From: Desulfurobacteriaceae bacterium
Lineage (GTDB): Bacteria > Aquificota > Aquificia > Desulfurobacteriales > Desulfurobacteriaceae
Length of the DNA: 64,000 bases
NCBI GenBank assembly: GCA_027063785.1
Contig: JAMORC010000015.1
Span: forward strand, 1-64,000
Direction: 5' to 3'
Within the stretch, counting starts at the first letter, position 1. Each line of letters starts with the position of its first letter. The notes under the pieces are model-generated. The model was not told the DNA's origin. It did no database searches and saw nothing but the letters and a program-made list of their open reading frames with translations. Positions 18,661 to 27,932 of the stretch are shown here, piece after piece. A program made the translations under genes and the position numbers.

Positions 18661-19691
18661 TGGAGAAAAGGCTTACCTACAGGGACGCAGGGGTTGATAT
18701 AGAGGCCGGAGAGAGGCTGGTTGACAGGATAAAGCCTTTTGCAAAGAGAACATTTGATGAGAACGTCCTTGCCGGAATCGGAGGGTTCGGGGCCGGTTAT
18801 ATGCTTCCCAAAGGTTACAAAGAACCCGTTCTCGTCTCCGGTACCGACGGAGTGGGGACGAAGCTCAAGGTTGCTCAGATGGCGAACGTCCACGACACGG
18901 TGGGCATTGATCTCGTTGCCATGTGCGTTAACGATATACTCACGGTCGGGGCAAAGCCCCTGTTCTTTCTGGATTACTTCGCTACGGGAAAACTCTCTGT
19001 CGACACGGCAGCCGAGGTTATTAAAGGCATTGCAAAGGGATGTGAAATAGCCGGCTGTGCCCTGATAGGGGGAGAGACGGCCGAGATGCCCGACTTCTAC
19101 ACCGAAGGGGAGTACGACCTTGCCGGTTTTGTGGTCGGAATAGTTGAGAAGAGTCGGTACGTTACAGGGGAGCGGATAAGACCTGGAGACGTTATACTGG
19201 GACTTGCTTCCTCGGGAATCCACAGCAACGGCTACTCACTTGTAAGAAAGCTTTTCTTCGAAGTTCTCGGCCTTAAAGTTGATGATTTCATAGAAGAGCT
19301 TGGAGGAAGAGTCGGAGATATCCTGCTTACCCCCACGAGGATTTACGTCAGGAGTGTTCTTTCTCTCCTTGAGGAAGTTGACGTAAAGGGGATGGCCCAT
19401 ATAACGGGAGGAGGCATACCGGGTAACCTGGTAAGAGTTCTTCCCGATGGGGTAAGTGCCGTTATCAAGAAGGAAAGCTGGGAGATTCCGGCGGTCTTTA
19501 AGTTCATAGAAGAGAAGGGAAATGTTCCGGAAGAGGAGATGTTCAGGACCTTCAACATGGGAATAGGTTTTGTTGTTATAGTTTCAGAGGAAGAGAAGGA
19601 GAAGGTTATAGAGTTGCTTACTTCGAAAGGTGAAAGGGTGTTTGAAGTAGGAAGAATCGTTGAGGGCAGAAAAGAGGTAATTTTGAAGTGA
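18660..19691 (+). CDS. purM: Phosphoribosylformylglycinamidine cyclo-ligase
   Basis: PurM (343 residues) makes aminoimidazole ribotide from FGAM and ATP in purine synthesis. [20 protein letters not shown] opens the protein. [33 protein letters not shown] and [12 protein letters not shown] are the conserved PurM/ThiL-superfamily loops. GGAGAGGAG just upstream sets the start; ATG 18660 shares its A with the preceding stop. purN overlaps by four bases, so the two purine enzymes are translationally coupled. Confidence 0.96.
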   Translation: MEKRLTYRDAGVDIEAGERLVDRIKPFAKRTFDENVLAGIGGFGAGYMLPKGYKEPVLVSGTDGVGTKLKVAQMANVHDTVGIDLVAMCVNDILTVGAKPLFFLDYFATGKLSVDTAAEVIKGIAKGCEIAGCALIGGETAEMPDFYTEGEYDLAGFVVGIVEKSRYVTGERIRPGDVILGLASSGIHSNGYSLVRKLFFEVLGLKVDDFIEELGGRVGDILLTPTRIYVRSVLSLLEEVDVKGMAHITGGGIPGNLVRVLPDGVSAVIKKESWEIPAVFKFIEEKGNVPEEEMFRTFNMGIGFVVIVSEEEKEKVIELLTSKGERVFEVGRIVEGRKEVILK

Positions 19692-20335
19692 GAGTTGCTG
19701 TTTTAGCGTCCGGAAGGGGGAGTAACTTCGAGGCAATTGCAAGGGCTTTCAGGGAAGGAAAAATAAACGGAGAGGTGGCTGTTCTCATTGTCGATAACAG
19801 GAAAGCCGGAGCGATAAAGAGGGCTGAGAGGTTGGGTGTAAACTGGCTCTTTGTTGATCCTTGTTCCTTCCCTTCAAGAGAAGATTACGACAGGAGAGTT
19901 GTCTCAATTCTCAAGCACTTGGGTGTTGAGCTTGTTTGCCTTGCAGGTTACATGAAGGTTGTGAGCGGCGTTTTCGTTGAGAGTTTCAGGAACAGGATTC
20001 TCAACATTCATCCGTCCCTCCTTCCCGCTTTTCCGGGCCTCAGGCCCCACAAGAAGGCAGTCAGATACGGAGTGAAGGTTTCGGGGGCAACCGTTCACGT
20101 TGTTGATGAGGGGGTTGATACAGGTCCCATTGTTATACAGGTAGTTGTTCCCGTCTCGCCGGATGAGACAGAAGAGAGCCTGTCGGAGAAGGTTTTAAAG
20201 TGGGAACACAGAATCTACCCTCAGGCGGTAAAGTGGTTTGTAGATGGGAGGGTAAGGATAGAGGGAAGGAAGGTTATTGTTGAGGGAGCAGACTACACGA
20301 GGCTTCCGGTAGTTCCGGCCTTAGAGGACTTCTGA
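19688..20335 (+). CDS. purN: Phosphoribosylglycinamide formyltransferase
   Basis: PurN (215 residues) transfers a formyl group from 10-formyltetrahydrofolate to GAR. The N-terminal [19 protein letters not shown] binds the phosphate. [20 protein letters not shown] holds the catalytic His in HPSLLP, and [19 protein letters not shown] the catalytic Asp region. It starts at GTG overlapping the purM stop. Its stop overlaps the next ATG by one base, giving tight coupling with the M16-like gene. Confidence 0.95.
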   Translation: MRVAVLASGRGSNFEAIARAFREGKINGEVAVLIVDNRKAGAIKRAERLGVNWLFVDPCSFPSREDYDRRVVSILKHLGVELVCLAGYMKVVSGVFVESFRNRILNIHPSLLPAFPGLRPHKKAVRYGVKVSGATVHVVDEGVDTGPIVIQVVVPVSPDETEESLSEKVLKWEHRIYPQAVKWFVDGRVRIEGRKVIVEGADYTRLPVVPALEDF

Positions 20336-21537
20336 TGAAGGCGTTCGAGCTTGAAAACGGCTTGAAGGTTCTCTTCAAAGGAGAAGAGGGCCTTGGCATA
20401 GTCTCCTGTTCGGTTTTTATGCCGGGAGGTTCCGCCGTTGAGGAAAAGGAGGGCTTATCTCTCCTTGCCTTAAAAACGGGATTCAAGAGAAGTAAATCTA
20501 TACCGCCGTTGGAGTTTTACAGGACGCAGGAAAGGCTTGGAACTTCCTTTGTTCCTGATGTTTCTTTTGACTTTTCTTCTGTTAGGTTTCAGGGAGTTTC
20601 CGAAGGCTTTGATGAGTTTTTAAACCTCTTTTTCGAAACGGTTAGGAATCCCGACTTTTCCGAGGAGAGTTTTGAAGTTGAAAAAAATTCTCTTATGGCG
20701 GCGATAAGGTCAAAGAAGGAAAATCCTTTTCTCCTCGCCTATGAGGGGCTTATAAGGAAGACATATAAAGGAACCCCCTACGGGAAGCTTCCTTACGGTA
20801 CAGAGTCGAGCGTTTCGGAGCTTACTCCCGAAGAGGCCGAAGAGAGGTTTAGAAGGATTGTTTTTCCGAGGGGTGCGGTCTTTTCCTTTTGCGGTAAAGT
20901 TAGCTCCATTGATAGGATTGTTGACCTCATTTCCCGACTTGAGACAACTCCGCCGGAGACCTTTTCCGTCTCAAGCCGGATAGAGGCTACTGAGGAGTTT
21001 GTTATAGAGAGGAAGGGAGCTTCCCAGAGCTTTCTCCTTATGGCCTTTAACGCCCCTTCGCTGTTTGAAAAGGACTACGTTGCCTACAAACTCTTAAATA
21101 CCGTTATCGGTGAAGGAGTGGGTTCTCTGCTCTTTCAGGAACTCAGGGAAAAAAGAGGACTGGCGTATGCTACGGGATCCCTCTACCCAACAAGGAAGTT
21201 CTCGGGGAGGCTCTTTCTCTACATAGGTACTTCTCCCGAAAAGGAAAAAGAGGCAAGAAACAGTATTATTGAACTGGTGAGGAAGCTCCCCCACTTTATA
21301 ACTGAAGATTCCGTGAAAAGGGCGAAGGAGTACTTCAGAGGAGGCTACCTCCTTGACCACGAGTCAAGATCGAAAAAGGCTTGGTATTACGGCTTCTGGG
21401 AGGTGGTCGAGAAAGGATACGGTTATGAAGAGCGGTTTCTTGAAGAGCTTCTATCAATCCCTGTTGACGGCTTGAAAAAAGTGGCAGAAAGGCTTTCTGT
21501 CGAACCGTATCATCTGGCGGTGGTCAAAGATGGGTAA
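20335..21537 (+). CDS. M16-family (insulinase-like) protein lacking the zinc-binding motif
   Basis: This 400-residue protein has the two-domain M16 layout: an N-terminal half beginning LENGLKVLFKGEEGLGIVSC and a C-terminal half with ELREKRGLAYATGSLYP, the conserved Arg/Tyr substrate segment. The catalytic HxxEH that should follow the GGSAVEEKEG loop is replaced by SLLAL, and no second-site Glu pattern is evident. It is probably a non-catalytic partner of an active M16 peptidase encoded elsewhere, as in mitochondrial processing peptidase. It overlaps purN by one base and the next gene by eight. Confidence 0.85.
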   Translation: MKAFELENGLKVLFKGEEGLGIVSCSVFMPGGSAVEEKEGLSLLALKTGFKRSKSIPPLEFYRTQERLGTSFVPDVSFDFSSVRFQGVSEGFDEFLNLFFETVRNPDFSEESFEVEKNSLMAAIRSKKENPFLLAYEGLIRKTYKGTPYGKLPYGTESSVSELTPEEAEERFRRIVFPRGAVFSFCGKVSSIDRIVDLISRLETTPPETFSVSSRIEATEEFVIERKGASQSFLLMAFNAPSLFEKDYVAYKLLNTVIGEGVGSLLFQELREKRGLAYATGSLYPTRKFSGRLFLYIGTSPEKEKEARNSIIELVRKLPHFITEDSVKRAKEYFRGGYLLDHESRSKKAWYYGFWEVVEKGYGYEERFLEELLSIPVDGLKKVAERLSVEPYHLAVVKDG

Positions 21538-22024
21538 ACTTGTCATTGTAAGTGCCTGCCTCGCCGGAATAGACTGCAAGTATAACGGCGGCAACAACAG
21601 GTGTGAAGAGGTTGTCGAGCTTCTTAAGGCCGGGAAAGCCGTGCCCCTGTGTCCCGAACAGCTGGGCGGACTCCCTACCCCGAGACCGCCTGCCAAGATA
21701 ACGGAGGGAGACGGCCGAACCGTCCTTTCGGGAAAGTCGAGGGTCGTTACCGTTGACGGAACTTCCCTTGATGTTACCGATAACTTCCTAAAAGGGGCGA
21801 AAGAGGCGCTGAAAGTGGCTTCTCTGCTGAAAGGTAAAATTGCGGCCTGTATATTGAAGGAAAAAAGCCCCTCCTGCGGAGTCAGGAAAATATACAGGTA
21901 TGAGGTTGATGAACTTAAGGAAGGAATGGGGGTAACTGCTGCCCTTTTAAACTCAAAAGGGTTTAAAATTGTCTCATCGGAAAACAAAGACGAAATAGAG
22001 AAACTGCTTAAGGAGATTCTATGA
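21530..22024 (+). CDS. DUF523 family protein (TudS-like desulfidase candidate)
   Basis: This 164-residue cytosolic protein has all DUF523 signatures: VSACLAGIDCKYNGGNN (7-23), PLCPEQLGGLPTPRPPAKI (about 39-57) and ILKEKSPSCGVRKIY near 107-121. The conserved cysteines (ACL, CPEQ, PSCG) are the iron-sulfur ligands described for TudS thiouracil desulfidase, a DUF523 member. Removal of sulfur from thiolated nucleobases or a related thio-compound is therefore a family-based guess. It overlaps its neighbours on both sides. Confidence 0.85.
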   Translation: MGKLVIVSACLAGIDCKYNGGNNRCEEVVELLKAGKAVPLCPEQLGGLPTPRPPAKITEGDGRTVLSGKSRVVTVDGTSLDVTDNFLKGAKEALKVASLLKGKIAACILKEKSPSCGVRKIYRYEVDELKEGMGVTAALLNSKGFKIVSSENKDEIEKLLKEIL

Positions 22025-23097
22025 GCAGGCTTCCGAAACTAAAGATCAAACACCTTGAACCCAAGTACCCGATAATTCAGGGAGGAATGGGAGCAAAGGT
22101 CTCCCTCCACAGGCTTGCTGCGGCGGTGGCCAACGCCGGCGGAATAGGCGTAATATCGGCTGTTTTGCTTCACGAGAAAGATCGTTCGAAGCCGATGAAG
22201 ACCACCTGTAAGGGGATACCCGTTGAGGAGGTCGGGCTAAAGCCTTACCATTATGCCCATGAACTTGCAGAAGAGATTAAAAAGGCAAAAGAGCTTGCCC
22301 CCAACGGGATAATCGGCGTAAACATAATGTACGCTCTCACTCATTTCTACGAACTGCTTATGACTGCAATAGATGCGGGAGCCGACCTCGTCATCCAAGG
22401 GGCGGGATTCGGAAAGGATGTCTTTAAGATATGTAACACCTTTGACATGCCCCTCGTCGAAATAGTGGCAACTCCGAAAGGAGCAAAACTTTCGGAAAGG
22501 CTCGGCGCCGCTGCCGTTATAGTGGAGAGCGGGGAAGCAGGCGGACACCTGGGAACGATGGATTCCCTGTGGGACATACTGCCGGGAATTGTAGAGGCGG
22601 TGGACATACCGGTAATAGCTGCCGGGGGGATATTTGACGGGAAGGACATGGCAAGGGCCTTTGAGATGGGGGCAAAAGGAGTTCAGATAGCCACCCGCTT
22701 TATAGCCACTTATGAGTGTGATGCGGCTCCTGAGTTTAAGGAGTACATAATAAAGGCCAAGCCCGAGGATTCCATCTACATAAAAAGCCCCGTAGGGATG
22801 CCGGCCCACGCGGTCAAGAACCCGTTTACGGAAAGACTTGAAAAAGAGGGGAGAATTCCCCACAAGTGTCCGTTTAACTGCCTCAAGACCTGTAGCGGTG
22901 AAGACTCCATCTACTGCATAGCCGACGTTCTCTTAAAGTCCGTTTCGGGAGACGTTGAGAGGGGACTGGTTTTTGCAGGAAGCAACGTGGGAAGGGTTGA
23001 CAGGCTCTACCACGTTGACGAACTGATAGAAGAGCTTGTGAGGGAGTGTGAGGAAGAGCTTGAGAGGAAAAACCTGAATTTCGGGGAGGAAGAATGA
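22021..23097 (+). CDS. NAD(P)H-dependent flavin oxidoreductase (nitronate monooxygenase family)
   Basis: This 358-residue TIM-barrel flavoprotein belongs to the 2-nitropropane dioxygenase/FabK superfamily. YPIIQGGMGAKVSLHRLAAA opens the barrel. VIVESGEAGGHLG and PVIAAGGIFDGKDMARAFEM give the FMN phosphate loops, and MGAKGVQIATRFIAT closes the site. A Cys-containing tail (HKCPFNCLKTCSGEDSIYC, near 281-299) is reminiscent of other anaerobe members. Whether it oxidises nitronates, acts as an enoyl-ACP reductase or does something else cannot be read from sequence. It overlaps the genes on both sides by four bases. Confidence 0.82.
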   Translation: MSRLPKLKIKHLEPKYPIIQGGMGAKVSLHRLAAAVANAGGIGVISAVLLHEKDRSKPMKTTCKGIPVEEVGLKPYHYAHELAEEIKKAKELAPNGIIGVNIMYALTHFYELLMTAIDAGADLVIQGAGFGKDVFKICNTFDMPLVEIVATPKGAKLSERLGAAAVIVESGEAGGHLGTMDSLWDILPGIVEAVDIPVIAAGGIFDGKDMARAFEMGAKGVQIATRFIATYECDAAPEFKEYIIKAKPEDSIYIKSPVGMPAHAVKNPFTERLEKEGRIPHKCPFNCLKTCSGEDSIYCIADVLLKSVSGDVERGLVFAGSNVGRVDRLYHVDELIEELVRECEEELERKNLNFGEEE

Positions 23098-23780
23098 AGA
23101 GGCTGGTCTTGATAGCTTTTGCCCTTCTGATCGGAGGGTGTGTTCAGCAGAAACAGGTCAGCACGGACGTCCAGCAACTGAAGAACGAAATTGAGGCCCT
23201 AAAGGCGAGGGTATCGGGGAACGAGAATAGGCTCGAAAGGATGGAGGAAAGGCTTTCAAGGGTTGAGGATAAAACGGCAAAGAACGAAGCCCGGATTTAC
23301 GAAGTAAAGAAAGAGGTTGAGGAAGTCAAGCAGACCGTTTCCTCGATTACCGTTCCCGTAACTCCGAAAGTGGAAAAGGAAAAACCCCAGCCGGTAGTGC
23401 AGTACGGGGCGAAGGATATTTACAGGGAAGCTTTTAACGCTATGGAAAGCGGTGACTTTGATAAGGCAAAGCAGCTCTTTGAACAGCTTGTTAATCAGTA
23501 TCCCGAAAGCGACCTTGCCGACAACGCACTTTACTGGATCGGGGAGATCTACTACTCCCACAACGACTACGAAACCGCTGCTGACTACTTCAAACGTGTA
23601 ATTGACAGCTACCCGACCGGCAACAAGGCAGCAGCCGCGATGTTAAAGCTTGCCCTCTGCTACAAGGGAATGGGAGATGTTGAAAAGGCTAAGGAAACCC
23701 TGAGAGAGGTAATAGCCAAGTTTCCCGATTCCAGGGAAGCCCAGATAGCCAAAGTAAAACTGATGGAGCTGGAGAAGTAA
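23094..23780 (+). CDS. CpoB/YbgF-like TPR lipoprotein
   Basis: This 228-residue envelope protein has a short lipoprotein signal (LIGGC, Cys16), then a trimeric coiled coil (about 25-85). A TPR domain (about 103-228) has the repeat pattern YREAFNAMESGDFDKAKQLF, ALYWIGEIYYSHNDYETAAD and LKLALCYKGMGDVEKAKETL. That order is CpoB/YbgF, which in E. coli is periplasmic and links the Tol system to peptidoglycan synthesis. The lipobox is a difference from E. coli CpoB. No tol-pal genes are adjacent, so a role in constriction is inferred only from the family. Confidence 0.83.
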   Translation: MKRLVLIAFALLIGGCVQQKQVSTDVQQLKNEIEALKARVSGNENRLERMEERLSRVEDKTAKNEARIYEVKKEVEEVKQTVSSITVPVTPKVEKEKPQPVVQYGAKDIYREAFNAMESGDFDKAKQLFEQLVNQYPESDLADNALYWIGEIYYSHNDYETAADYFKRVIDSYPTGNKAAAAMLKLALCYKGMGDVEKAKETLREVIAKFPDSREAQIAKVKLMELEK

Positions 23781-23781
23781 A

Positions 23782-24165
23782 ATGGAGATAGATGAAAGGG
23801 CGATTAAAGGACTGGCCTGCAGGGGTGCTGACCTCTGGGTAAACCTGGAACTTTCCAAGTGTCGTCCCGACAGCAACTACGAGCAGGTTGTAGAGCTTCT
23901 GAAGCAGCGGTTTAAGGCAGAAGACCTGAATCCCCTTCTCCTTACGCTGGGACTTCTTGAGATGGCTCTCATAGAGGATGCCCTTAAGGGTAAGGATTAC
24001 ATGACGGAGGAAGAAAGGGAGAAAGTTATTCATGAAGTTGTAAATGGCCTTGCGGAAAATTTCCCGAGGATTGTTGAGGAGATGGAGAGAATCCTTTCCA
24101 GGTTAGAGGTTAAAATAGAGGAGTTCAAGAAGCTTGCCCAGAAGTACAGAACGGGAGGAGAATAA
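23782..24165 (+). CDS. Hypothetical all-alpha protein
   Basis: I do not recognise this 127-residue protein. It is predicted mostly helical and acidic, with two early cysteines (LACRGAD, LSKCRPD), a central hydrophobic helix (LNPLLLTLGLLEMALIED) and a C-terminal amphipathic helix (VEEMERILSRLEVKIEEFKK). No signal peptide is seen. It starts two bases after the CpoB-like gene and ends one base before inositol-1-phosphate synthase, so it is a real member of the operon. Confidence 0.75.
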   Translation: MEIDERAIKGLACRGADLWVNLELSKCRPDSNYEQVVELLKQRFKAEDLNPLLLTLGLLEMALIEDALKGKDYMTEEEREKVIHEVVNGLAENFPRIVEEMERILSRLEVKIEEFKKLAQKYRTGGE

Positions 24166-25263
24166 ATGTCTAAGAAAGTTAAGCTGGCAATAGTCGGGGT
24201 AGGTAACTGCGCAAGTTCCCTTGTTCAGGGAATTTACTACTATAGGAACAAAAGCGAGGATGAAATTGCCGGCCTGATGCACTACGACATCGGAGGCTAC
24301 AAGCCCTGGGACATAGAGGTCGTTGCAGCCTTCGACATAGATACCAGGAAGGTCGGAAAGGATGTAAGCAAGGCAATCTTCGAAAAGCCCAACTGCACCG
24401 CCGTTTTCTGTCCCGATGTCCCCGAAATGGGGGTAGAGGTTCAGATGGGTCCAGTTATGGACGGTTTTGCGGAGCACATGCTTGACTACCCGGAGGATCA
24501 GAGATTCGTTCCCGCGGATAGGGAGCCTGTGGATGTTGTTAAGGTGCTGAAGGAAAGCGGTGCAGAGGTTGTTGTTAACTACTTACCTGTCGGTTCTGAG
24601 GAAGCGACGAGGTTCTATGCCCAATGCGCTCTTGAGGCCGGGTGTGCGTTTGTTAACTGTATTCCGGTTTTCATAGCCTCAGATAAGGAATGGGCGGAGA
24701 AGTTTGAAAAGGCCGGACTTCCGATAGTCGGAGACGACATAAAGTCGCAGGTGGGGGCTACCATAACTCACAGGGTATTGGCAACCCTCATGAGCGACAG
24801 GGGAGTGCCCATCGACAGGACTTACCAGCTTAACTTCGGCGGAAATACCGACTTCCTGAATATGCTCGAGAGAAAAAGGCTGAAGACAAAGAAGGTTTCA
24901 AAGACCGAAGCCGTACGCTCCCTCATTCCCTATCCGATTGAGGACGATAACATTCACATAGGGCCCAGCGATTATGTTCCCTGGCTCAAGGACAACAAGA
25001 TAGCCTACATCAGGCTTGAAGGGCGGCTCTTCGGAGACGTTCCGATGTACATTGAACTCAAATTGTCTGTTGAGGACTCCCCGAACAGTGCAGGTTCTGC
25101 AATTGATGCAATAAGGTGTGCGAAGCTGGCCATGGACAGGGGAGTTTCAGGACCCCTCTATTCCATTTCTTCCTATACGATGAAGCATCCTCCTGTTCAG
25201 TATCCCGACTGGAAGGCCAAGGAGCTTGTAGATAAGTTCATTAAAGGTGAAGTGGAAAGGTAA
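24166..25263 (+). CDS. ino1: Myo-inositol-1-phosphate synthase
   Basis: This 365-residue enzyme converts glucose-6-phosphate to inositol-1-phosphate with NAD. The N-terminal LAIVGVGNCASSLVQGIYYY is the Rossmann motif. VVNYLPVGSEEATRFYAQ, GDDIKSQVGATITHRVLA and QLNFGGNTDFLNMLERKRL are the conserved catalytic segments, with Lys in DDIKSQ. Its size is that of the archaeal/actinobacterial form. The product could feed inositol lipids or the thermoprotectant di-inositol phosphate. GGAGGAG precedes the ATG. Its stop abuts the convergent recG stop with no terminator between them. Confidence 0.93.
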   Translation: MSKKVKLAIVGVGNCASSLVQGIYYYRNKSEDEIAGLMHYDIGGYKPWDIEVVAAFDIDTRKVGKDVSKAIFEKPNCTAVFCPDVPEMGVEVQMGPVMDGFAEHMLDYPEDQRFVPADREPVDVVKVLKESGAEVVVNYLPVGSEEATRFYAQCALEAGCAFVNCIPVFIASDKEWAEKFEKAGLPIVGDDIKSQVGATITHRVLATLMSDRGVPIDRTYQLNFGGNTDFLNMLERKRLKTKKVSKTEAVRSLIPYPIEDDNIHIGPSDYVPWLKDNKIAYIRLEGRLFGDVPMYIELKLSVEDSPNSAGSAIDAIRCAKLAMDRGVSGPLYSISSYTMKHPPVQYPDWKAKELVDKFIKGEVER

Positions 25264-27720
25264 CTATCCGGTGGAGGCAAGCTCCAGCTTGTCTCCGAAC
25301 CGGAACTCCATCAGCTCTTTTAAGTCCTGAAGCCCTTCCAGTTCCGGATTCCTTTCTGCAAGTTCTTCTGCCTCTTTCCTCGCAAGCTTCAGTATTTCAA
25401 AGTCTCTTACGATGTCTGCAACTTTGAAATCTCCGAGCCCCGACTGTCTTGTGCCGAAAATCTCTCCGGGCCCTCTGAATGCGAGGTCGGCTTCGGCTAT
25501 TTTAAAGCCGTCGGTTGTTGATTCCAGAACTTTTAACCTTCTGATTGCCTCTTCCCCGACTTTCCTACTCGTTACCAAGTAGCAGTAGGACTGCCTGTCT
25601 CCTCTTCCGACCCTTCCCCTTAACTGGTGCAGCTGTGCAAGGCCGAACCGCTCCGCGTGTTCGATGACCATAACTGTGGCTTCCGGAACATCAACTCCGA
25701 CCTCTATCACGGTCGTTGAAACAAGCACCTGGATTTTTCCGGTTTTGAATGCTTCCATAACTTTATCTTTTTCGTCCTGCTTCATCCTCCCGTGAAGGAG
25801 TCCTACGGAAAACGGAGAAAGCTTTTCCTTCCAGAATTCGTGCATTTCAACTGCTGCTTTGAGTTCAAGCTTTTCCGATTCTTCTATCAGGGGATAAACG
25901 ATGTAAATTCTATTCCCGGCAGAAAGCTCTTCTCTGAGTTTACTTACAAGCTTCTCCCTCTCGTCCTCAAAGATCAGCTTGGTCTTTACGGGTTTCCTTC
26001 CCGACGGAAGTTCATCTATTACGGAGATGTCCAAGTCTCCGTAAGCCGTCATTGCGAGCGTTCTCGGTATCGGAGTTGCAGTCATTACAAGGACATCGGG
26101 AAGCCTCCCCTTCTTCCTCAGCTCTGCTCTCTGTTTCACGCCGAATCTGTGCTGCTCATCTATCACGACCAGTCCCAGGTCTTTAAACTCGACTCCTTCC
26201 TGAATTAGCGCGTGAGTTCCGACAACAACGTGGAAGTATCCTTCCTTTATTGCCCTGTATATGGTTTCTTTTTCCTTTTTTGTCATGCTTCCGGTTAGGA
26301 GTCCTACCCTTATGCCGTAGGGGGAGAGGAATTCCTTGAATTTCTTGAAGTGTTGGTTTGCCAGTATCTCCGTCGGTGCCATGACTGCCGTTTGGTATCC
26401 TCCTTTTGCGGCAAAGAAAGCCGCTCCGGCAGCAACAACGGTTTTTCCGCTTCCGACATCTCCCTGAATCAGCCTGTTCATAGGTTCTTCTTTCTTCATG
26501 TCTTCCGCTATCTCTCTGAGCACCCTTTCCTGAGCCGAGGTTAGAGTGAAGGGTAGGCCTTTTTTAAACTCTTCAATCAGGGCATCTTCAACCTTGAAGG
26601 CTATTCCTTTTTCTTTCTTTATCTCCTGCTTCTTAAGGGCGATGGCGAGCTGGAACAGGAAAAGTTCGTCAAAGATAACCCTTTTTTGAAAGGGCGTTCT
26701 GAAACCTTCAAGTTCCTTTACGTCTTCATCGTGAGGGAAGTGTGCCCTCCAGAAGGCTTCGTTTGCTTCGGGGAAGCCGTAGCGTTTGATAAGTTCTTCC
26801 GGCAGGTATTCGGGCATATACGGCAGAGTTGTTTTTAGGACTTTCTGAATTACTTTTCTGACGGCAGACTGTTTTAATCCTTCTGCCGAGTGATAGACGG
26901 GAAGAACCGTTCCGAACTTTTCCAGTTTCCTGTTGGGATCGACGATCTCCACTTCTGGGTGAACCATTGAAAAGCTTCCCAATTCTCTCTTAACCGTTCC
27001 GTATGCCAGTACTTCCCTGTCCATCTCTTTTGCGGCGCTGAAAAGCTTTCTGTAGAAGCCGAAAACCCTTTCTTGAAGGAAAATCAATCTAATGTATCCG
27101 GTTTTATCGTAAAGAAGAACTTTTAAAAGTCTCTTTCCTTTCTTCGGGGTTTTTACTTCGGAAATGGAAACAACCTTTCCCTTTACGAGGCTCTGCCTTC
27201 CCGGCCTTAGCCGTGCCATGGGAATAACCGTTGACCTGTCCTCGTAGCGGTAGGGGAAGTAGTAAACGGCATCTATAATCTTTTCTATTCCTAGTTTTTT
27301 TAACCTTTTTTTCTCGGCCTTTGTCAGGTTTTTCAGGCTTTCAATAGGTTTAAAAAATGCCCTTATGGGAAGTTTTTTTTCTTTTGTTTTTAGCGACTCT
27401 CCCCGGGTAATGATTCTTTCTCCGGTTATTTCCCTTTCAGTTTCTTTCTCTATCTCCTCGGGAAGAAACTTTAGCGTTATAACAGAGTGGATTTTCTTTA
27501 TAAATTCCTTTTTTTTCTCCTCGGGGAAGTCTTCGTAGAGATCGCAGAGTTCTATAACTTTTTTAGACCACTCTTTCCTCTTTTCATCAAGGTGGGGAAG
27601 GAGTTCCGAGAGAAGGGTCTTTATAGTCCTGTGTGGGTCTTTGACCCTGTCAAAATACCTGAAGTTGTCCTGAACCAGCAGATCAAGGAGTTTCTTGAGC
27701 CTTGATAGTGTTTTCTTCAT
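25264..27720 (-). CDS. recG: ATP-dependent DNA helicase RecG
   Basis: RecG (818 residues) remodels stalled forks and branched DNA. A helical N-terminal extension (about 1-110) precedes the wedge/OB domain, as in Thermotoga and Aquifex RecG. Helicase motifs follow: MNRLIQGDVGSGKTVVAAGA (Walker A), VVIDEQHRFGVKQR (DEQH), VMTATPIPRTLAMTAYGDLD, and QLHQLRGRVGRGDRQSYCYL (motif VI). The C-terminal GFKIAEADLAFRGPGEIFGT is RecG-specific. The start lacks a good ribosome site, so the exact N-terminus is uncertain. It is the last gene of the dapA-dapB strand group. Confidence 0.94.
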   Translation of the reverse strand: MKKTLSRLKKLLDLLVQDNFRYFDRVKDPHRTIKTLLSELLPHLDEKRKEWSKKVIELCDLYEDFPEEKKKEFIKKIHSVITLKFLPEEIEKETEREITGERIITRGESLKTKEKKLPIRAFFKPIESLKNLTKAEKKRLKKLGIEKIIDAVYYFPYRYEDRSTVIPMARLRPGRQSLVKGKVVSISEVKTPKKGKRLLKVLLYDKTGYIRLIFLQERVFGFYRKLFSAAKEMDREVLAYGTVKRELGSFSMVHPEVEIVDPNRKLEKFGTVLPVYHSAEGLKQSAVRKVIQKVLKTTLPYMPEYLPEELIKRYGFPEANEAFWRAHFPHDEDVKELEGFRTPFQKRVIFDELFLFQLAIALKKQEIKKEKGIAFKVEDALIEEFKKGLPFTLTSAQERVLREIAEDMKKEEPMNRLIQGDVGSGKTVVAAGAAFFAAKGGYQTAVMAPTEILANQHFKKFKEFLSPYGIRVGLLTGSMTKKEKETIYRAIKEGYFHVVVGTHALIQEGVEFKDLGLVVIDEQHRFGVKQRAELRKKGRLPDVLVMTATPIPRTLAMTAYGDLDISVIDELPSGRKPVKTKLIFEDEREKLVSKLREELSAGNRIYIVYPLIEESEKLELKAAVEMHEFWKEKLSPFSVGLLHGRMKQDEKDKVMEAFKTGKIQVLVSTTVIEVGVDVPEATVMVIEHAERFGLAQLHQLRGRVGRGDRQSYCYLVTSRKVGEEAIRRLKVLESTTDGFKIAEADLAFRGPGEIFGTRQSGLGDFKVADIVRDFEILKLARKEAEELAERNPELEGLQDLKELMEFRFGDKLELASTG

Positions 27721-27932
27721 GGCGAAATAGGGGAAACGGAATTACCCTTGGGTAAGGGAATTCGTTCTAAAAGTGAAAACATCGCCGGAATGAAGGACAG
27801 CATAGAGAATAAAACTAAGAGAACCTTTCACTCCGGACTCTCCTTCTTGAAACGCCAGTTTATTTCCAACTAAAATGTATAACCCCGGCAGCAGATAAGC
27901 TACCGGAACACCCGGGATCAGCAGTGCCGGCC
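27721..27932 (-). other. Gap between dapB and recG with a residual open frame
   Basis: The 212-base gap contains no recognised gene. On the minus strand one frame stays open for 68 codons (27742-27948) and reads hydrophobic, protein-like sequence (for example PVAYLLPGLYILVGNKLAF), but there is no ATG or TTG. The only usable start is an internal GTG preceded by AAGGAG, giving a 29-residue peptide (MKGSLSFILYAVLHSGDVFT at its start). It may be a decayed gene end or a microprotein; neither is proven. Confidence 0.3.

Noticed and set aside
27790-27873. 27-residue plus-strand frame in the dapB-recG gap
   Set aside because: No ribosome site precedes it, it runs against the transcription of both neighbours, and the sequence looks random.
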